From Prochlorococcus sp. AG-347-E03 (GTDB lineage Bacteria; Cyanobacteriota; Cyanobacteriia; PCC-6307; Cyanobiaceae): a DNA stretch of 64,000 bases. How positions within the stretch are numbered: the first letter of the stretch is position 1; the number at the start of each line of letters is the position of its first letter. The DNA is taken from NCBI GenBank assembly GCA_003279115.1, contig QCBG01000001.1:62001-126000 (forward strand). Reading direction: 5' to 3'. Below the pieces are notes generated by a model. The model saw only the letters and a program-made list of their open reading frames with translations. It ran no database searches and was not told the origin of the DNA. The position numbers and the translations under genes are program-made. Of this stretch, positions 56,856 through 63,879 are shown piece by piece.

Positions 56856-57191
56856 ATGTTTAAAGATTTAATAAATGCATATCGAGAGTTTTGGGTTAAA
56901 GCGACAGACTTCAAAGGATTCTCATCAAGATCAGACTGGTGGTTTGTTAATTTAGCGAATCTGATAATAACTTTCTTTACTCTTCCAATATTTTTAAAGG
57001 CATTTGGATTCAATGTTTATGGAATTGTTTGCTTCATTCCTCAAATGGCTATGGATATAAGAAGAATCAGAGATTTTGGGAAGGATTGGAAATGGATCTT
57101 TATAAATTTAGTACCAATACTTGGGTGGATTTTGTGGTTTATCTGGTTAGGATTTGGAAAAACCGGTAATGGCAAAAATAAGTTTATATAG
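56856..57191 (+). CDS. DUF805 family membrane protein
   Basis: A 111-residue protein of the YhaH/DUF805 family. The family opening FSSRSDWWFVNLANLIITFF and the later MAMDIRRIRDFGKDWKWIFINLVPILGWILWFIWL, with the conserved RRxRD and Trp-Gly-Trp region, are characteristic. Three or four helices. In bacteria the role is uncertain. It is convergent with the small gene at 57203, 11 bp away. Confidence 0.85.
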   Translation: MFKDLINAYREFWVKATDFKGFSSRSDWWFVNLANLIITFFTLPIFLKAFGFNVYGIVCFIPQMAMDIRRIRDFGKDWKWIFINLVPILGWILWFIWLGFGKTGNGKNKFI

Positions 57192-57202
57192 AGATTAAAT
57201 CT

Positions 57203-57520
57203 TTATTTTTTCCCTTTTTTAAAATCTACAAATCTTACCTTATTTCTTAACGCTATTTGTTTTTCAAGAATCCTAAACACATGCATCTCGCATTCGGTTA
57301 ATTTAAGAAACTGATCGAGTGTATCTTTATCTTCTTCATCAAAATTTTTGAAAACCTCTGAGATAGCAATGCTATTACTAGAAATAAAATCCTCTGCAAC
57401 ATCTCTTGGATTTTTACCTGCATCGAAATCCTGAAAAGCCTCATAAGAATTAAGTTCTCTGTTTAACCATTTAAACCATGGTTCATTTTTATAATTTTTT
57501 TTATTTAGGATTTTCTTCAT
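57203..57520 (-). CDS. Small helical protein, paralog of the 46.5-kb gene
   Basis: A 105-residue soluble protein: PWFKWLNRELNSYEAFQDFDAGKN, then PRDVAEDFISSNSIAISEVF, and LKLTECEMHVFRILEKQIAL with a basic end. It shares the WF.W, (A)xxF(I/V)..N, and LKL(S/T)E.E(M/L)H(V/I) pattern with the gene at 46482-46748, so the two are duplicates that have diverged. No named family. The conserved acidic-His segment may be functionally important. Confidence 0.65.
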   Translation of the reverse strand: MKKILNKKNYKNEPWFKWLNRELNSYEAFQDFDAGKNPRDVAEDFISSNSIAISEVFKNFDEEDKDTLDQFLKLTECEMHVFRILEKQIALRNKVRFVDFKKGKK

Positions 57521-57693
57521 AAAATAATTTTTTCTAGATTAATCATTATTAGTTATTCATTGTTTGACAGCTGTACAATTACTTATTTTCATAATAAATA
57601 GCCTAATTACCCATAAAACTTCTTAGAAAATAAGTATTTATTACTCATTTTTTTGTTTATCAAATAGCTAAAATTTATTTTTATTAAAGAACA

Positions 57694-57912
57694 TTGTCAA
57701 TTCCATTTTATGACTTTCCTTCATCTCCAATTTTAATTATTGGTGCTCTTGGTATTGCAATAGCAATAACAGTTTTTTTTGTCTCATATCAAAAATATTT
57801 CAATTCGCCTTTGAACAAAGAGCTTACAGAAAAGAAAAAAGCCTTAATTAAGGAACAAAAAGAATTAAATGAAAGATTAGAAAAAATAGAACAAGATTTA
57901 AAAAATTTATGA
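57694..57912 (+). CDS. Small membrane protein with coiled-coil tail (72 aa)
   Basis: A 72-residue protein: a short N-terminal part (MSIPFYDFPSSP), a helix (ILIIGALGIAIAITVFFVSY), and a charged tail with heptad-like pattern (LTEKKKALIKEQKELNERLEKIEQDLKNL region, about residues 42-72), predicted coiled coil in the cytoplasm. The start is TTG at 57694. No family known. The layout resembles small membrane-anchored oligomerising factors. Confidence 0.6.
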   Translation: MSIPFYDFPSSPILIIGALGIAIAITVFFVSYQKYFNSPLNKELTEKKKALIKEQKELNERLEKIEQDLKNL

Positions 57913-58027
57913 AATTAACTATTTAATTAATAAAATTTATAAAAAATCACTCCTACAGTAATTATTTAATGATCTCGAATTCAAGACCTTAATTTTAAAA
58001 ACAAGAAATTATGGTCTATAAGGGATT

Positions 58028-58183
58028 ATGGATAAAGATCATCTTATTGACTTAATTTCAAATAGTCTTCTTTACGAGGGTAAAGATGGTGAATCAACGA
58101 GTAATATTGTTGATTTTAAAAATTATTTACAAAGATTAAATCTAGATCAACTAAGAACTATGTCAAAAGAATTCATACTTTAG
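58028..58183 (+). CDS. Small soluble protein (51 aa)
   Basis: An ATG at 58028 opens 51 codons: MDKDHLIDLISNSLLYEGKDG, then STSNIVDFKNYLQRLNLDQLRTMSKEF. The pattern of two amphipathic helices joined by a Gly/Ser turn is coherent. No family recognised. It precedes the first desaturase by 80 bp on the same strand, so a shared transcript is possible. Confidence 0.5.
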   Translation: MDKDHLIDLISNSLLYEGKDGESTSNIVDFKNYLQRLNLDQLRTMSKEFIL

Positions 58184-58263
58184 TTTTTCATAAAAGAGGA
58201 ATGAGTTTTTTTTGATTAATAAAAACCTTTGAATATTTGTTGAGTTCATAAAAAATAAACAAT

Positions 58264-59370
58264 ATGATCGAATTAAAAAGAAGTGATTTTTTAATAAAGC
58301 CATTTCTAAAAAGAAATAACATCAGAGCTTTATATCAAATTTTTTCAACTTTAATCCCGATAATTTCTATTTGGTTTGTCGTTTATCAAATAGTAAATCA
58401 TACTTTTTTATTACTAATAAAGGTTTTATTATTAATACCTATTATTTGTCTTCTAACGCTATTTTCTTCTAGAACATTCTCATTAATGCATGATTGCGGT
58501 CATAATTCTCTTTTTACAAAACGTAAGTTAAACCGCTTTTTTGGATTTTTACTTGGTTTAGTTAATGGTATACCCCAGAAATCCTGGTCAATCGATCATG
58601 CATTCCATCATAGAAATAATGGGAATTGGGAAATTTATAGAGGTCCTATAGATGTTTTAAATCTGGAAGACTATAATTCTCTTTCAAAAAGAGAGCAAAT
58701 ATTTTATAAAGTAAGTCGTCATTGGATAATGGTTTTTCCTGGTGGGTTTTTTTACTTAGTTTTAAAACCTAGAATAGGGCTGATTATTATTATTTTTAAT
58801 TTCATTAAAGATATAATAAAAGAGGCTTATATCAAAATAAAAAAAAGAAAAATTTCTAAACTTTTAGCTATTAATTCAAAACTCAAACCACCTTTTTCTG
58901 ATTATGGAAATAATTTTAGTGAAATATTTGAATTAATAATCAATAATATAGTGGTAATAACATGGTGGATATTAATGTGCAGAACATTAGGTATCGTTTT
59001 TTTTATATCGTTTTATTCATTGGTATTAACCTTATCAGCTACAGTTTTAATATGTGTTTTTTTCGTACAACATAACTATAAAAATTCATACGCTAAAAAT
59101 ACAAAAAATTGGAATATCGTTGAAGGAGCGATTTTGGGTAGTAGCAATTTAGATATACCTAGTTGGCTAAATTGGTTCTTAGCAGACATATCATTCCACA
59201 GCATTCATCATCTCTCTGAGAGGATACCAAATTACAACTTAAGAGCTTGTCATAAAGCAAATATTCATTTGCTTAATCAGTCAAAATTCCTAAAATTAAA
59301 AGACTTCCCAGGCTGTTTCAAATATATTATTTGGGATAACAAAAATGAAAAGTTAATTCCAATTAGTTAA
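58264..59370 (+). CDS. Membrane fatty acid desaturase
   Basis: A 368-residue integral membrane desaturase with the three His boxes that hold the di-iron site: HDCGHNSLF (box 1), HAFHHRNNGN (box 2), and SIHHLSERIPNY (box 3). Four to six helices. Box spacing resembles cyanobacterial omega-6 (DesA-type) enzymes, which add double bonds to membrane acyl chains; regiospecificity is not proven. The His boxes lack an intact GHD-type acyl-ACP feature. A second desaturase lies 1.5 kb downstream, with several tiny genes between. Confidence 0.85.
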   Translation: MIELKRSDFLIKPFLKRNNIRALYQIFSTLIPIISIWFVVYQIVNHTFLLLIKVLLLIPIICLLTLFSSRTFSLMHDCGHNSLFTKRKLNRFFGFLLGLVNGIPQKSWSIDHAFHHRNNGNWEIYRGPIDVLNLEDYNSLSKREQIFYKVSRHWIMVFPGGFFYLVLKPRIGLIIIIFNFIKDIIKEAYIKIKKRKISKLLAINSKLKPPFSDYGNNFSEIFELIINNIVVITWWILMCRTLGIVFFISFYSLVLTLSATVLICVFFVQHNYKNSYAKNTKNWNIVEGAILGSSNLDIPSWLNWFLADISFHSIHHLSERIPNYNLRACHKANIHLLNQSKFLKLKDFPGCFKYIIWDNKNEKLIPIS

Positions 59371-59377
59371 TTCCTAA

Positions 59378-59620
59378 TTGAATCTTCTTCTGAATTTTCT
59401 TTTAATAGGAATACTACTATATGCATGCGTACCTATAGATGGTGGCAAGTCATTCTTAAGAGGATGCATAAAAGCATTTGCCATACTCTCTAACATTTTC
59501 GAAAGCCAATTAATTACTGATTTCATTGGAAAATCTATAAATGTACTTATTTATAATCTAACTAAATACGTCAAAAGTAAATCAGTCTTTATGCTGATTT
59601 TTTGTAAATTTGTTTTGTAA
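59378..59620 (+). CDS. Possible small membrane/lipoprotein (80 aa)
   Basis: A TTG at 59378, only 7 bp after the desaturase stop, opens 80 codons. The hydrophobic start (LLLNFLLIGILLYACVPIDGG) ends in a lipobox-like L-Y-A-C. The rest is mildly hydrophobic with Lys. No family recognised. The non-ATG start and lack of a strong motif make this a candidate only; the position right after the desaturase favours translation. Confidence 0.35.
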   Translation: MNLLLNFLLIGILLYACVPIDGGKSFLRGCIKAFAILSNIFESQLITDFIGKSINVLIYNLTKYVKSKSVFMLIFCKFVL

Positions 59621-59818
59621 ACAATTATTGTTGATTAATAAAATTGTTATTTTTATATTTGTAAGAATTTCAAAATCATCACAACCTTTTTTATGGTAAT
59701 TAAGATTAAATATTAATTTAGTAAATAATACTTATTTTTTCTAATTCACTTAATAAATTAAATAAGTCGTCCTAATTTCGTGCTATATCTCTATTCCAAA
59801 TAATTATCTATCGAATTT

Positions 59819-59977
59819 ATGAATGATTCAGTTACTCCTACAAACCATAATACCGAAATAGATTCTATTAATTCATATTTTGAATGTATTACTGAATGCA
59901 GTATTGTGGATGGTCATCAAGAATGTATTACTCGTTGTTTAGAAATTCATTTAAAAGGAGGGCCCCAAAATGAATGA
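59819..59977 (+). CDS. Small CX3C-repeat protein (52 aa)
   Basis: An ATG at 59819 opens 52 codons. The centre has two CX3C pairs: ECITEC, then eight residues, then ECITRC. The repeated CIT.C sequence suggests an internal duplication, and the arrangement recalls helical hairpins closed by two disulfides. It overlaps the next small gene by 8 bp, and that gene also has a CX3C. A strong AAGGAGGG lies in its last codons as the ribosome site of the next gene. Function unknown. Confidence 0.7.
   Translation: MNDSVTPTNHNTEIDSINSYFECITECSIVDGHQECITRCLEIHLKGGPQNE
59957..59964 (+). promoter_or_regulatory. Strong Shine-Dalgarno for the overlapping small gene
   Basis: AAGGAGGG lies about 6-13 bases before the ATG at 59970, inside the end of the preceding CX3C gene. 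Purine-rich ribosome sites of this strength are rare in this AT-rich genome, so the overlapping frame is very likely translated by coupling. Confidence 0.75.
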
Positions 59978-60122
59978 AAAAAAAACCCCACAAAGGAAAA
60001 CCACTTTAAAGTGGAACACTGATGGAGAGCTTTCTGAAATTGATATGTTAAGAATTTTAGAGAAGTTATCATCTACTGATCTTAATCAATGTGAATTGAC
60101 ATGCGATTATGCTCAAGTTTAG
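59970..60122 (+). CDS. Small CX3C protein, coupled partner (50 aa)
   Basis: An ATG at 59970, inside the last codons of the CX3C-repeat gene, opens 50 codons. It is basic at the start (MNEKKTPQRKTTLKWNTDG), acidic in the middle (ELSEIDMLRILEKL), and ends CELTCDYAQV, with one CX3C pair. The strong AAGGAGGG upstream and the 8-bp overlap indicate translational coupling with its partner. No family known; the shared CX3C suggests the two proteins act together or form disulfides. Confidence 0.7.
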   Translation: MNEKKTPQRKTTLKWNTDGELSEIDMLRILEKLSSTDLNQCELTCDYAQV

Positions 60123-60168
60123 AAATCAATTTGAATACTTACTTTTGAGATAAAAGAATTCTTAATAA

Positions 60169-60309
60169 TTAATTTTTAGAATTTTTGTCCTTTTTTAAGA
60201 ATTTTTTGCTTAATTCATTTTTTGTTATTTCGATCGGTTTTACTAGACCTAAATCACCATAAGTTGGACAATAATAGGTCATGAGCATCCATTTTTTTTC
60301 TTCATCCAT
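60169..60309 (-). CDS. Small basic protein (46 aa)
   Basis: On the minus strand an ATG at 60309 opens 46 codons: MDEEKKWMLMTYYCPTYGDLG, then LVKPIEITKNELSKKFLKKD. The aromatic N-terminal half with one Cys and the Lys-rich end look like a small folded protein with a basic tail, not random translation. No family recognised. It is convergent with the CX3C gene pair. Confidence 0.5.
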   Translation of the reverse strand: MDEEKKWMLMTYYCPTYGDLGLVKPIEITKNELSKKFLKKDKNSKN

Positions 60310-60494
60310 CAAATTAACCTCTTCATTAAAAACTAATGAATAATTAAATAGGATAAAATATGAGAAATTTGTTGTTTCTTTATATTTTTTTCTATTTTGC
60401 TTAATACATTATAGAAATTTTCACTCAATAGATATAAATACGCATGACTTAAAAAAAAATTCCTGCTATTAATAAATAAATTTAAAATTATTTG

Positions 60495-60626
60495 ATGTCT
60501 TTAGAATCTATATTAATGGTGATAGCTCCAATCTGTCTTTTTACGGTGGGAGTAATTGTTTTACCTATTTTAGTAAAACCACGTAAACAATCAGGCCAAA
60601 CCAAAAGATATATACGAGGTCTTTAG
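60495..60626 (+). CDS. Tiny membrane protein (43 aa)
   Basis: An ATG at 60495 opens 43 codons: MSLESILMVIAPICLFTVGVIVLPILV, a single helix, then a basic tail (KPRKQSGQTKRYIRGL). Positive charges after the helix predict a cytoplasmic C-terminus. The shape resembles small photosynthetic or membrane subunits of similar length, but no match is claimed. It precedes the FAD2-like desaturase by about 250 bp of AT-rich sequence. Confidence 0.55.
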   Translation: MSLESILMVIAPICLFTVGVIVLPILVKPRKQSGQTKRYIRGL

Positions 60627-60874
60627 CTTGAAGAGCTTTTAATTAGGATAAAGACAGACGATTAAAAAAATGAACTAAATGGATAAATAAAGTGATTTCT
60701 TTAAAAGATAAATTTGAAGATATTAAATTCAAATAATTTTTTTGAGGATAAAATCTAACTTTTTAAATCTCTTAAAAAGAAGAAAAATGATGCATTTTTT
60801 TCATAAGTGGTTCTCTGATGGATGATAAAATATATTAAACGTCTTTATTAAACTTAATTCTTACCAAAACTAAT

Positions 60875-62044
60875 TTGATTAATATAAAATTTTCAGGTCT
60901 TAAAGGCCAAGCGCTTTCAATAAATAACAAAGATATTCCGAGCATAAAACAATTTAAGGATGTTATTCCAAATCACTATTTCAAATGCAATACTATAACT
61001 TCATTGAGTTATCTCTTACAAACAGCTTTGATTCAATTATTAGTAATTGTAATAGGGTTATATATTCCATTTACTACAAAAATGATCCCAATTTGGTTCA
61101 TTTACTCATTACTTTCAGGCACTACTGCAATGGGATTCTGGGTAATTGCCCATGAATGTGGGCATGGAGCATTTTCTGAAAACAAAACTTTGGAAACTAT
61201 AACTGGATATTTACTACATTCCTTACTAATAGTTCCTTATTTTTCTTGGCAGCGTTCTCATGCAGTTCATCATCGATTCACAAATAACGTAACCAATGGT
61301 GAAACCCACGTACCTCTGGTAATTGATGGAAATGGAGTTACAGAAAAGGTTGGAGGAGAAAAAGAATTGTATTTCTCAAATTCCATAGGCAAGAATAATT
61401 ATGGGATTCTTCAACTTGTTTTACACCTAATATTTGGCTGGCCTGCCTACTTACTAACAGGTAGTACTGGAGGTATTAAATATGGAACATCAAATCATTT
61501 TTGGCCAATCAAACCATTTTCCAAAGCATTGTGGCCATCAATATGGACTAAGAAAGTTTGGATTTCAGATATTGGTGTAGCTTTAACATTATTAGGTGTT
61601 TTCCATTTTATTTTTAAGTATGGATTTTTTCCAGTATTGGCTATTTATATTGGTCCTTTATTAGTAGTTAATTGTTGGTTAGTGGTTTATACATGGCTTC
61701 ACCATACAGATTCAGATGTGCCCCATCTTTCAAAAAAGGAATTTTCATTCATGAGAGGAGCATTTCTTTCTATTGATAGACCTTACGGTAAAATTCTTAA
61801 TTATCTTCACCATAATATTGGTTCGAGCCATGTAGTTCATCATGTCTGTCCAACGATTCCTCATTATCATGCTAAAAAGGCTACCGTCATAATAAAAAAA
61901 GTATTTAAAAAGGCATATCTTTATAATCCTGATCCTATACATAAAGCACTTTGGAATATTGCTTGCAATTGTGTTGCTGTTAAGTCAGATATAAAAGAAG
62001 GAAGATATATCTGGCAATCTTCTTATAATAAAAGAGGATTTTAA
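60875..62044 (+). CDS. FAD2-like (microsomal-type) fatty acid desaturase
   Basis: A 389-residue membrane desaturase. His boxes: HECGHGAFS (about residue 90), HAVHHRF in PYFSWQRSHAVHHRFTN, and HVVHHVCPTIPHYHA. Surrounding sequence is close to eukaryotic delta-12/omega-3 FAD2-type enzymes rather than the typical DesA: WVIAHECGHGAFS, VPYFSWQRSHAVHH, WLHHTDSDVPH and MRGAFLSIDRPYG all have recognisable FAD2 equivalents. Substrate and position are unproven. The start is TTG at 60875. It is preceded by a tiny membrane gene. Confidence 0.85.
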   Translation: MINIKFSGLKGQALSINNKDIPSIKQFKDVIPNHYFKCNTITSLSYLLQTALIQLLVIVIGLYIPFTTKMIPIWFIYSLLSGTTAMGFWVIAHECGHGAFSENKTLETITGYLLHSLLIVPYFSWQRSHAVHHRFTNNVTNGETHVPLVIDGNGVTEKVGGEKELYFSNSIGKNNYGILQLVLHLIFGWPAYLLTGSTGGIKYGTSNHFWPIKPFSKALWPSIWTKKVWISDIGVALTLLGVFHFIFKYGFFPVLAIYIGPLLVVNCWLVVYTWLHHTDSDVPHLSKKEFSFMRGAFLSIDRPYGKILNYLHHNIGSSHVVHHVCPTIPHYHAKKATVIIKKVFKKAYLYNPDPIHKALWNIACNCVAVKSDIKEGRYIWQSSYNKRGF

Positions 62045-62166
62045 ACATCATAAAATATAAATTTTCTTCTAAATCACATTAGTTTACGCAAATCTGAAAA
62101 GAATATAAAAGAATTAGGAATATCTTATTTTCTGTCTTAAAAAATAAAGTTAGATTCTAAAAGTTA

Positions 62167-62328
62167 ATGAGTGGTGACAACTTACATGGCAAGCAGCCTA
62201 TTAAATTTTATTCAGAGAAAATAACTCTTACAAAAGTGGAATTATTAGAAAGACAATTAAGTTTAGGAGAAAAGATCTCAAATTTAGATGAAAAACATAA
62301 AGAATGGAGCAGAAAACTTTCAAGTTGA
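62167..62328 (+). CDS. Small helical protein (53 aa)
   Basis: An ATG at 62167 opens 53 codons: polar start (MSGDNLHGKQPIKFYSEKI), then a regular charged helix (LTKVELLERQLSLGEKISNLDEKHKEWSRK), predicted coiled coil. Composition is typical of a small oligomeric protein. No named family. It follows the desaturase by 122 bp. Confidence 0.55.
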   Translation: MSGDNLHGKQPIKFYSEKITLTKVELLERQLSLGEKISNLDEKHKEWSRKLSS

Positions 62329-62374
62329 TAAATTAATAAATTAGTCTCCTACAATATATTGATATTAAATTTTC

Positions 62375-62995
62375 TTAGCCAGAAACTTTTTTATAAATTA
62401 TTGAAAAATTATTTGCAGGCATCCTAATAATATTTTTTTGACAAAAACTATTTTTTTTAGCTTCTTTACTAACTTCTTCAATATTTCTAATACCCCAAAG
62501 ATCATTTTTCGCTCTTATTGAATTATCGAAAAAATAATTACTTTTACTTATATGCTTATTACAAATTTTAAATGGCCCATACAAGATCAGAAATCGTCCC
62601 TTTTTGAGTAATTGTCCTGCGCCTTTAAAGAGTTCTACCGTACAATTCCATTTCGCGACATGAATCATATTTATAGAAACTATACATTCCAAAGAATTTA
62701 CTAGTTGTTTGGGCAAAAGCCAAGGAACTTTTTCTACATCTAGCTCCAGAGGTGGAGGCATTTCACTACTTAATTCTTCATACTCTATCCAAGAAATTAT
62801 ACTTTTTCTATTCAGTAAATCTGGATCACTTGTTTGCCAAATTATTTCAGGAAAACGTTTTTGAAAGAATACTCCATGCTCACCACTTCCACTTCCAATT
62901 TCCAATATTGAACCATTTTTTATGATTCTGGATAATACATCTCCAATGCAATCCCTATTTCTTTGGGTAGCAGGAAAAAAAAGTCTATTATCCAA
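62375..62995 (-). CDS. DUF938 family SAM methyltransferase
   Basis: A 206-residue methyltransferase-like protein. The SAM site is SILEIGSGSGEHGVFFQKRFP. The N-terminal PATQRNRDCIGDVL and the IIWQTSDPDLLNRKSI segment are characteristic of DUF938. Substrate unknown. The C-terminal part contains RFLILYGPFKICNKHISKSN. It converges on the small helical gene 46 bp away and lies next to a 50-codon minus-strand membrane frame. Confidence 0.85.
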   Translation of the reverse strand: MDNRLFFPATQRNRDCIGDVLSRIIKNGSILEIGSGSGEHGVFFQKRFPEIIWQTSDPDLLNRKSIISWIEYEELSSEMPPPLELDVEKVPWLLPKQLVNSLECIVSINMIHVAKWNCTVELFKGAGQLLKKGRFLILYGPFKICNKHISKSNYFFDNSIRAKNDLWGIRNIEEVSKEAKKNSFCQKNIIRMPANNFSIIYKKVSG

Positions 62996-63046
62996 AATTA
63001 AAAGAATAGTGAAATGAATTAGATATAAAATATTCTGGGATCTTCT

Positions 63047-63211
63047 CTATCTTACTTTTCTCAATTTTGGGGTCTTGAAAAACATTATTTTAAGGCTAAA
63101 GAATAAGATTGAAATCGTCAGTGCAGGCAAAATATAAAGTATCAAATCAGAATTAAATGGAGAAGTTACTAATGCAAAAATTAAATGCATATAATAAGTA
63201 GCAAATGACAT
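63047..63211 (-). CDS. Small membrane protein (54 aa)
   Basis: On the minus strand an ATG at 63211 opens 54 codons: MSFATYYMHLIFALVTSPFNS, then LILYILPALTISILFFSLKIMFF and a basic tail (KTPKLRKVR). Two short helices with a polar hinge are predicted. The positive C-terminal end supports a membrane protein. No family recognised. It lies about 50 bp upstream of the DUF938 gene on the same strand, which could be co-transcribed. Confidence 0.5.
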   Translation of the reverse strand: MSFATYYMHLIFALVTSPFNSDLILYILPALTISILFFSLKIMFFKTPKLRKVR

Positions 63212-63522
63212 TAATTTATTTATATCTAATTCATTAATAGCAATTATTTGAATCTAAAAATTATTTTTTCTCGAAACTAGAAATTCTAATTAAAAGAGTC
63301 AGCCTGTATCCCTACTAGCTGACTCTTAAGTATTATCTTAATTTAAATTACTTCTAAATGAGGGTTTAATCCTGAAAAAAAACCTTCTAGATTATATTTT
63401 CTTTTATAATTTTTTTTATAAAATTCCAGAAAAATGATGCCAATCATAAAGTATTACTTGATACAGATTTGTTGCATATCTGGTATATATCAGGCAAATA
63501 CTGTCAATAATAATATTTTTTC
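63212..63522. other. Intergenic stretch with a strong hairpin
   Basis: No protein gene was found here. At 63295-63326 AGAGTCAGC and GCTGACTCT form a perfect 9-bp stem around a 14-base loop; see findings. The rest is AT-rich with no repeat recognised, leading to the promoter of the hli pair. Confidence 0.5.
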
Positions 63523-63551
63523 TTTACATATCTAAATATATGTGTTATATT
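63523..63551 (+). promoter_or_regulatory. Promoter of the tandem hli genes
   Basis: TTTACA at 63523-63528 (-35) and TATATT at 63546-63551 (-10) are separated by 17 bases. The -10 ends 23 bases before the first hli ATG, leaving a very short leader and no clear Shine-Dalgarno. Confidence 0.6.
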
Positions 63552-63574
63552 TGTTTACAAATTATCTTAAAAAA

Positions 63575-63682
63575 ATGACTCCTGAAGCAGAACGTTTTAA
63601 TGGCTGGGCAGCAATGTTAGGCTTTGTTGCAGCAGTTGGTGCATATGTAACAACTGGTCAAATTATTCCAGGCTGGTTCTAA
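63575..63682 (+). CDS. hli: Minimal high-light-inducible protein (35 aa)
   Basis: An ATG at 63575 opens 35 codons. AERFNGWAAMLGFVAAVGAYVTTG carries the Chl-binding ExxNGxxAMxGF motif, and IIPGWF is the usual Hli end. This is the shortest Hli form, essentially one helix plus a tail. It should sit in the thylakoid membrane and protect photosystems under high light or nutrient stress. The stop overlaps the start of the next hli by one base (taATG), and both share a promoter and a terminator. Confidence 0.9.
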   Translation: MTPEAERFNGWAAMLGFVAAVGAYVTTGQIIPGWF

Positions 63683-63822
63683 TGAAAAATACAGAACCAA
63701 AAATAGTTGAAAAAGAAAAATTAGTCGCTGAAAAACTGAATGGTAGATTTGCCATGTTGGGATTTATAGCGCTTGTAGGTGCTTACCTTACAACAGGACA
63801 AATCATTCCAGGTTTTATCTAA
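63682..63822 (+). CDS. hli: High-light-inducible protein (46 aa)
   Basis: An ATG at 63682, overlapping the stop of the previous hli, opens 46 codons. A polar N-terminal part (MKNTEPKIVEKEKLV) leads to AEKLNGRFAMLGFIALVGAYLTTG, the canonical Chl-binding helix, and IIPGFI at the end. It differs from the preceding copy mainly by the N-terminal extension and NGRFAM instead of NGWAAM. The pair is likely a tandem duplication. A terminator follows 20 bp later. Confidence 0.93.
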   Translation: MKNTEPKIVEKEKLVAEKLNGRFAMLGFIALVGAYLTTGQIIPGFI

Positions 63823-63842
63823 TATAAAGAAAACCCTTTTAG

Positions 63843-63879
63843 AGAACCTGGTTACAAATAAACTAGGTTCTTTTTTTTT
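63843..63879 (+). terminator. Rho-independent terminator after the hli pair
   Basis: AGAACCT (63843-63849) pairs with AGGTTCT (63865-63871), followed by a run of eight or nine T. It lies about 20 bp after the second hli stop codon and closes the unit. Confidence 0.88.
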
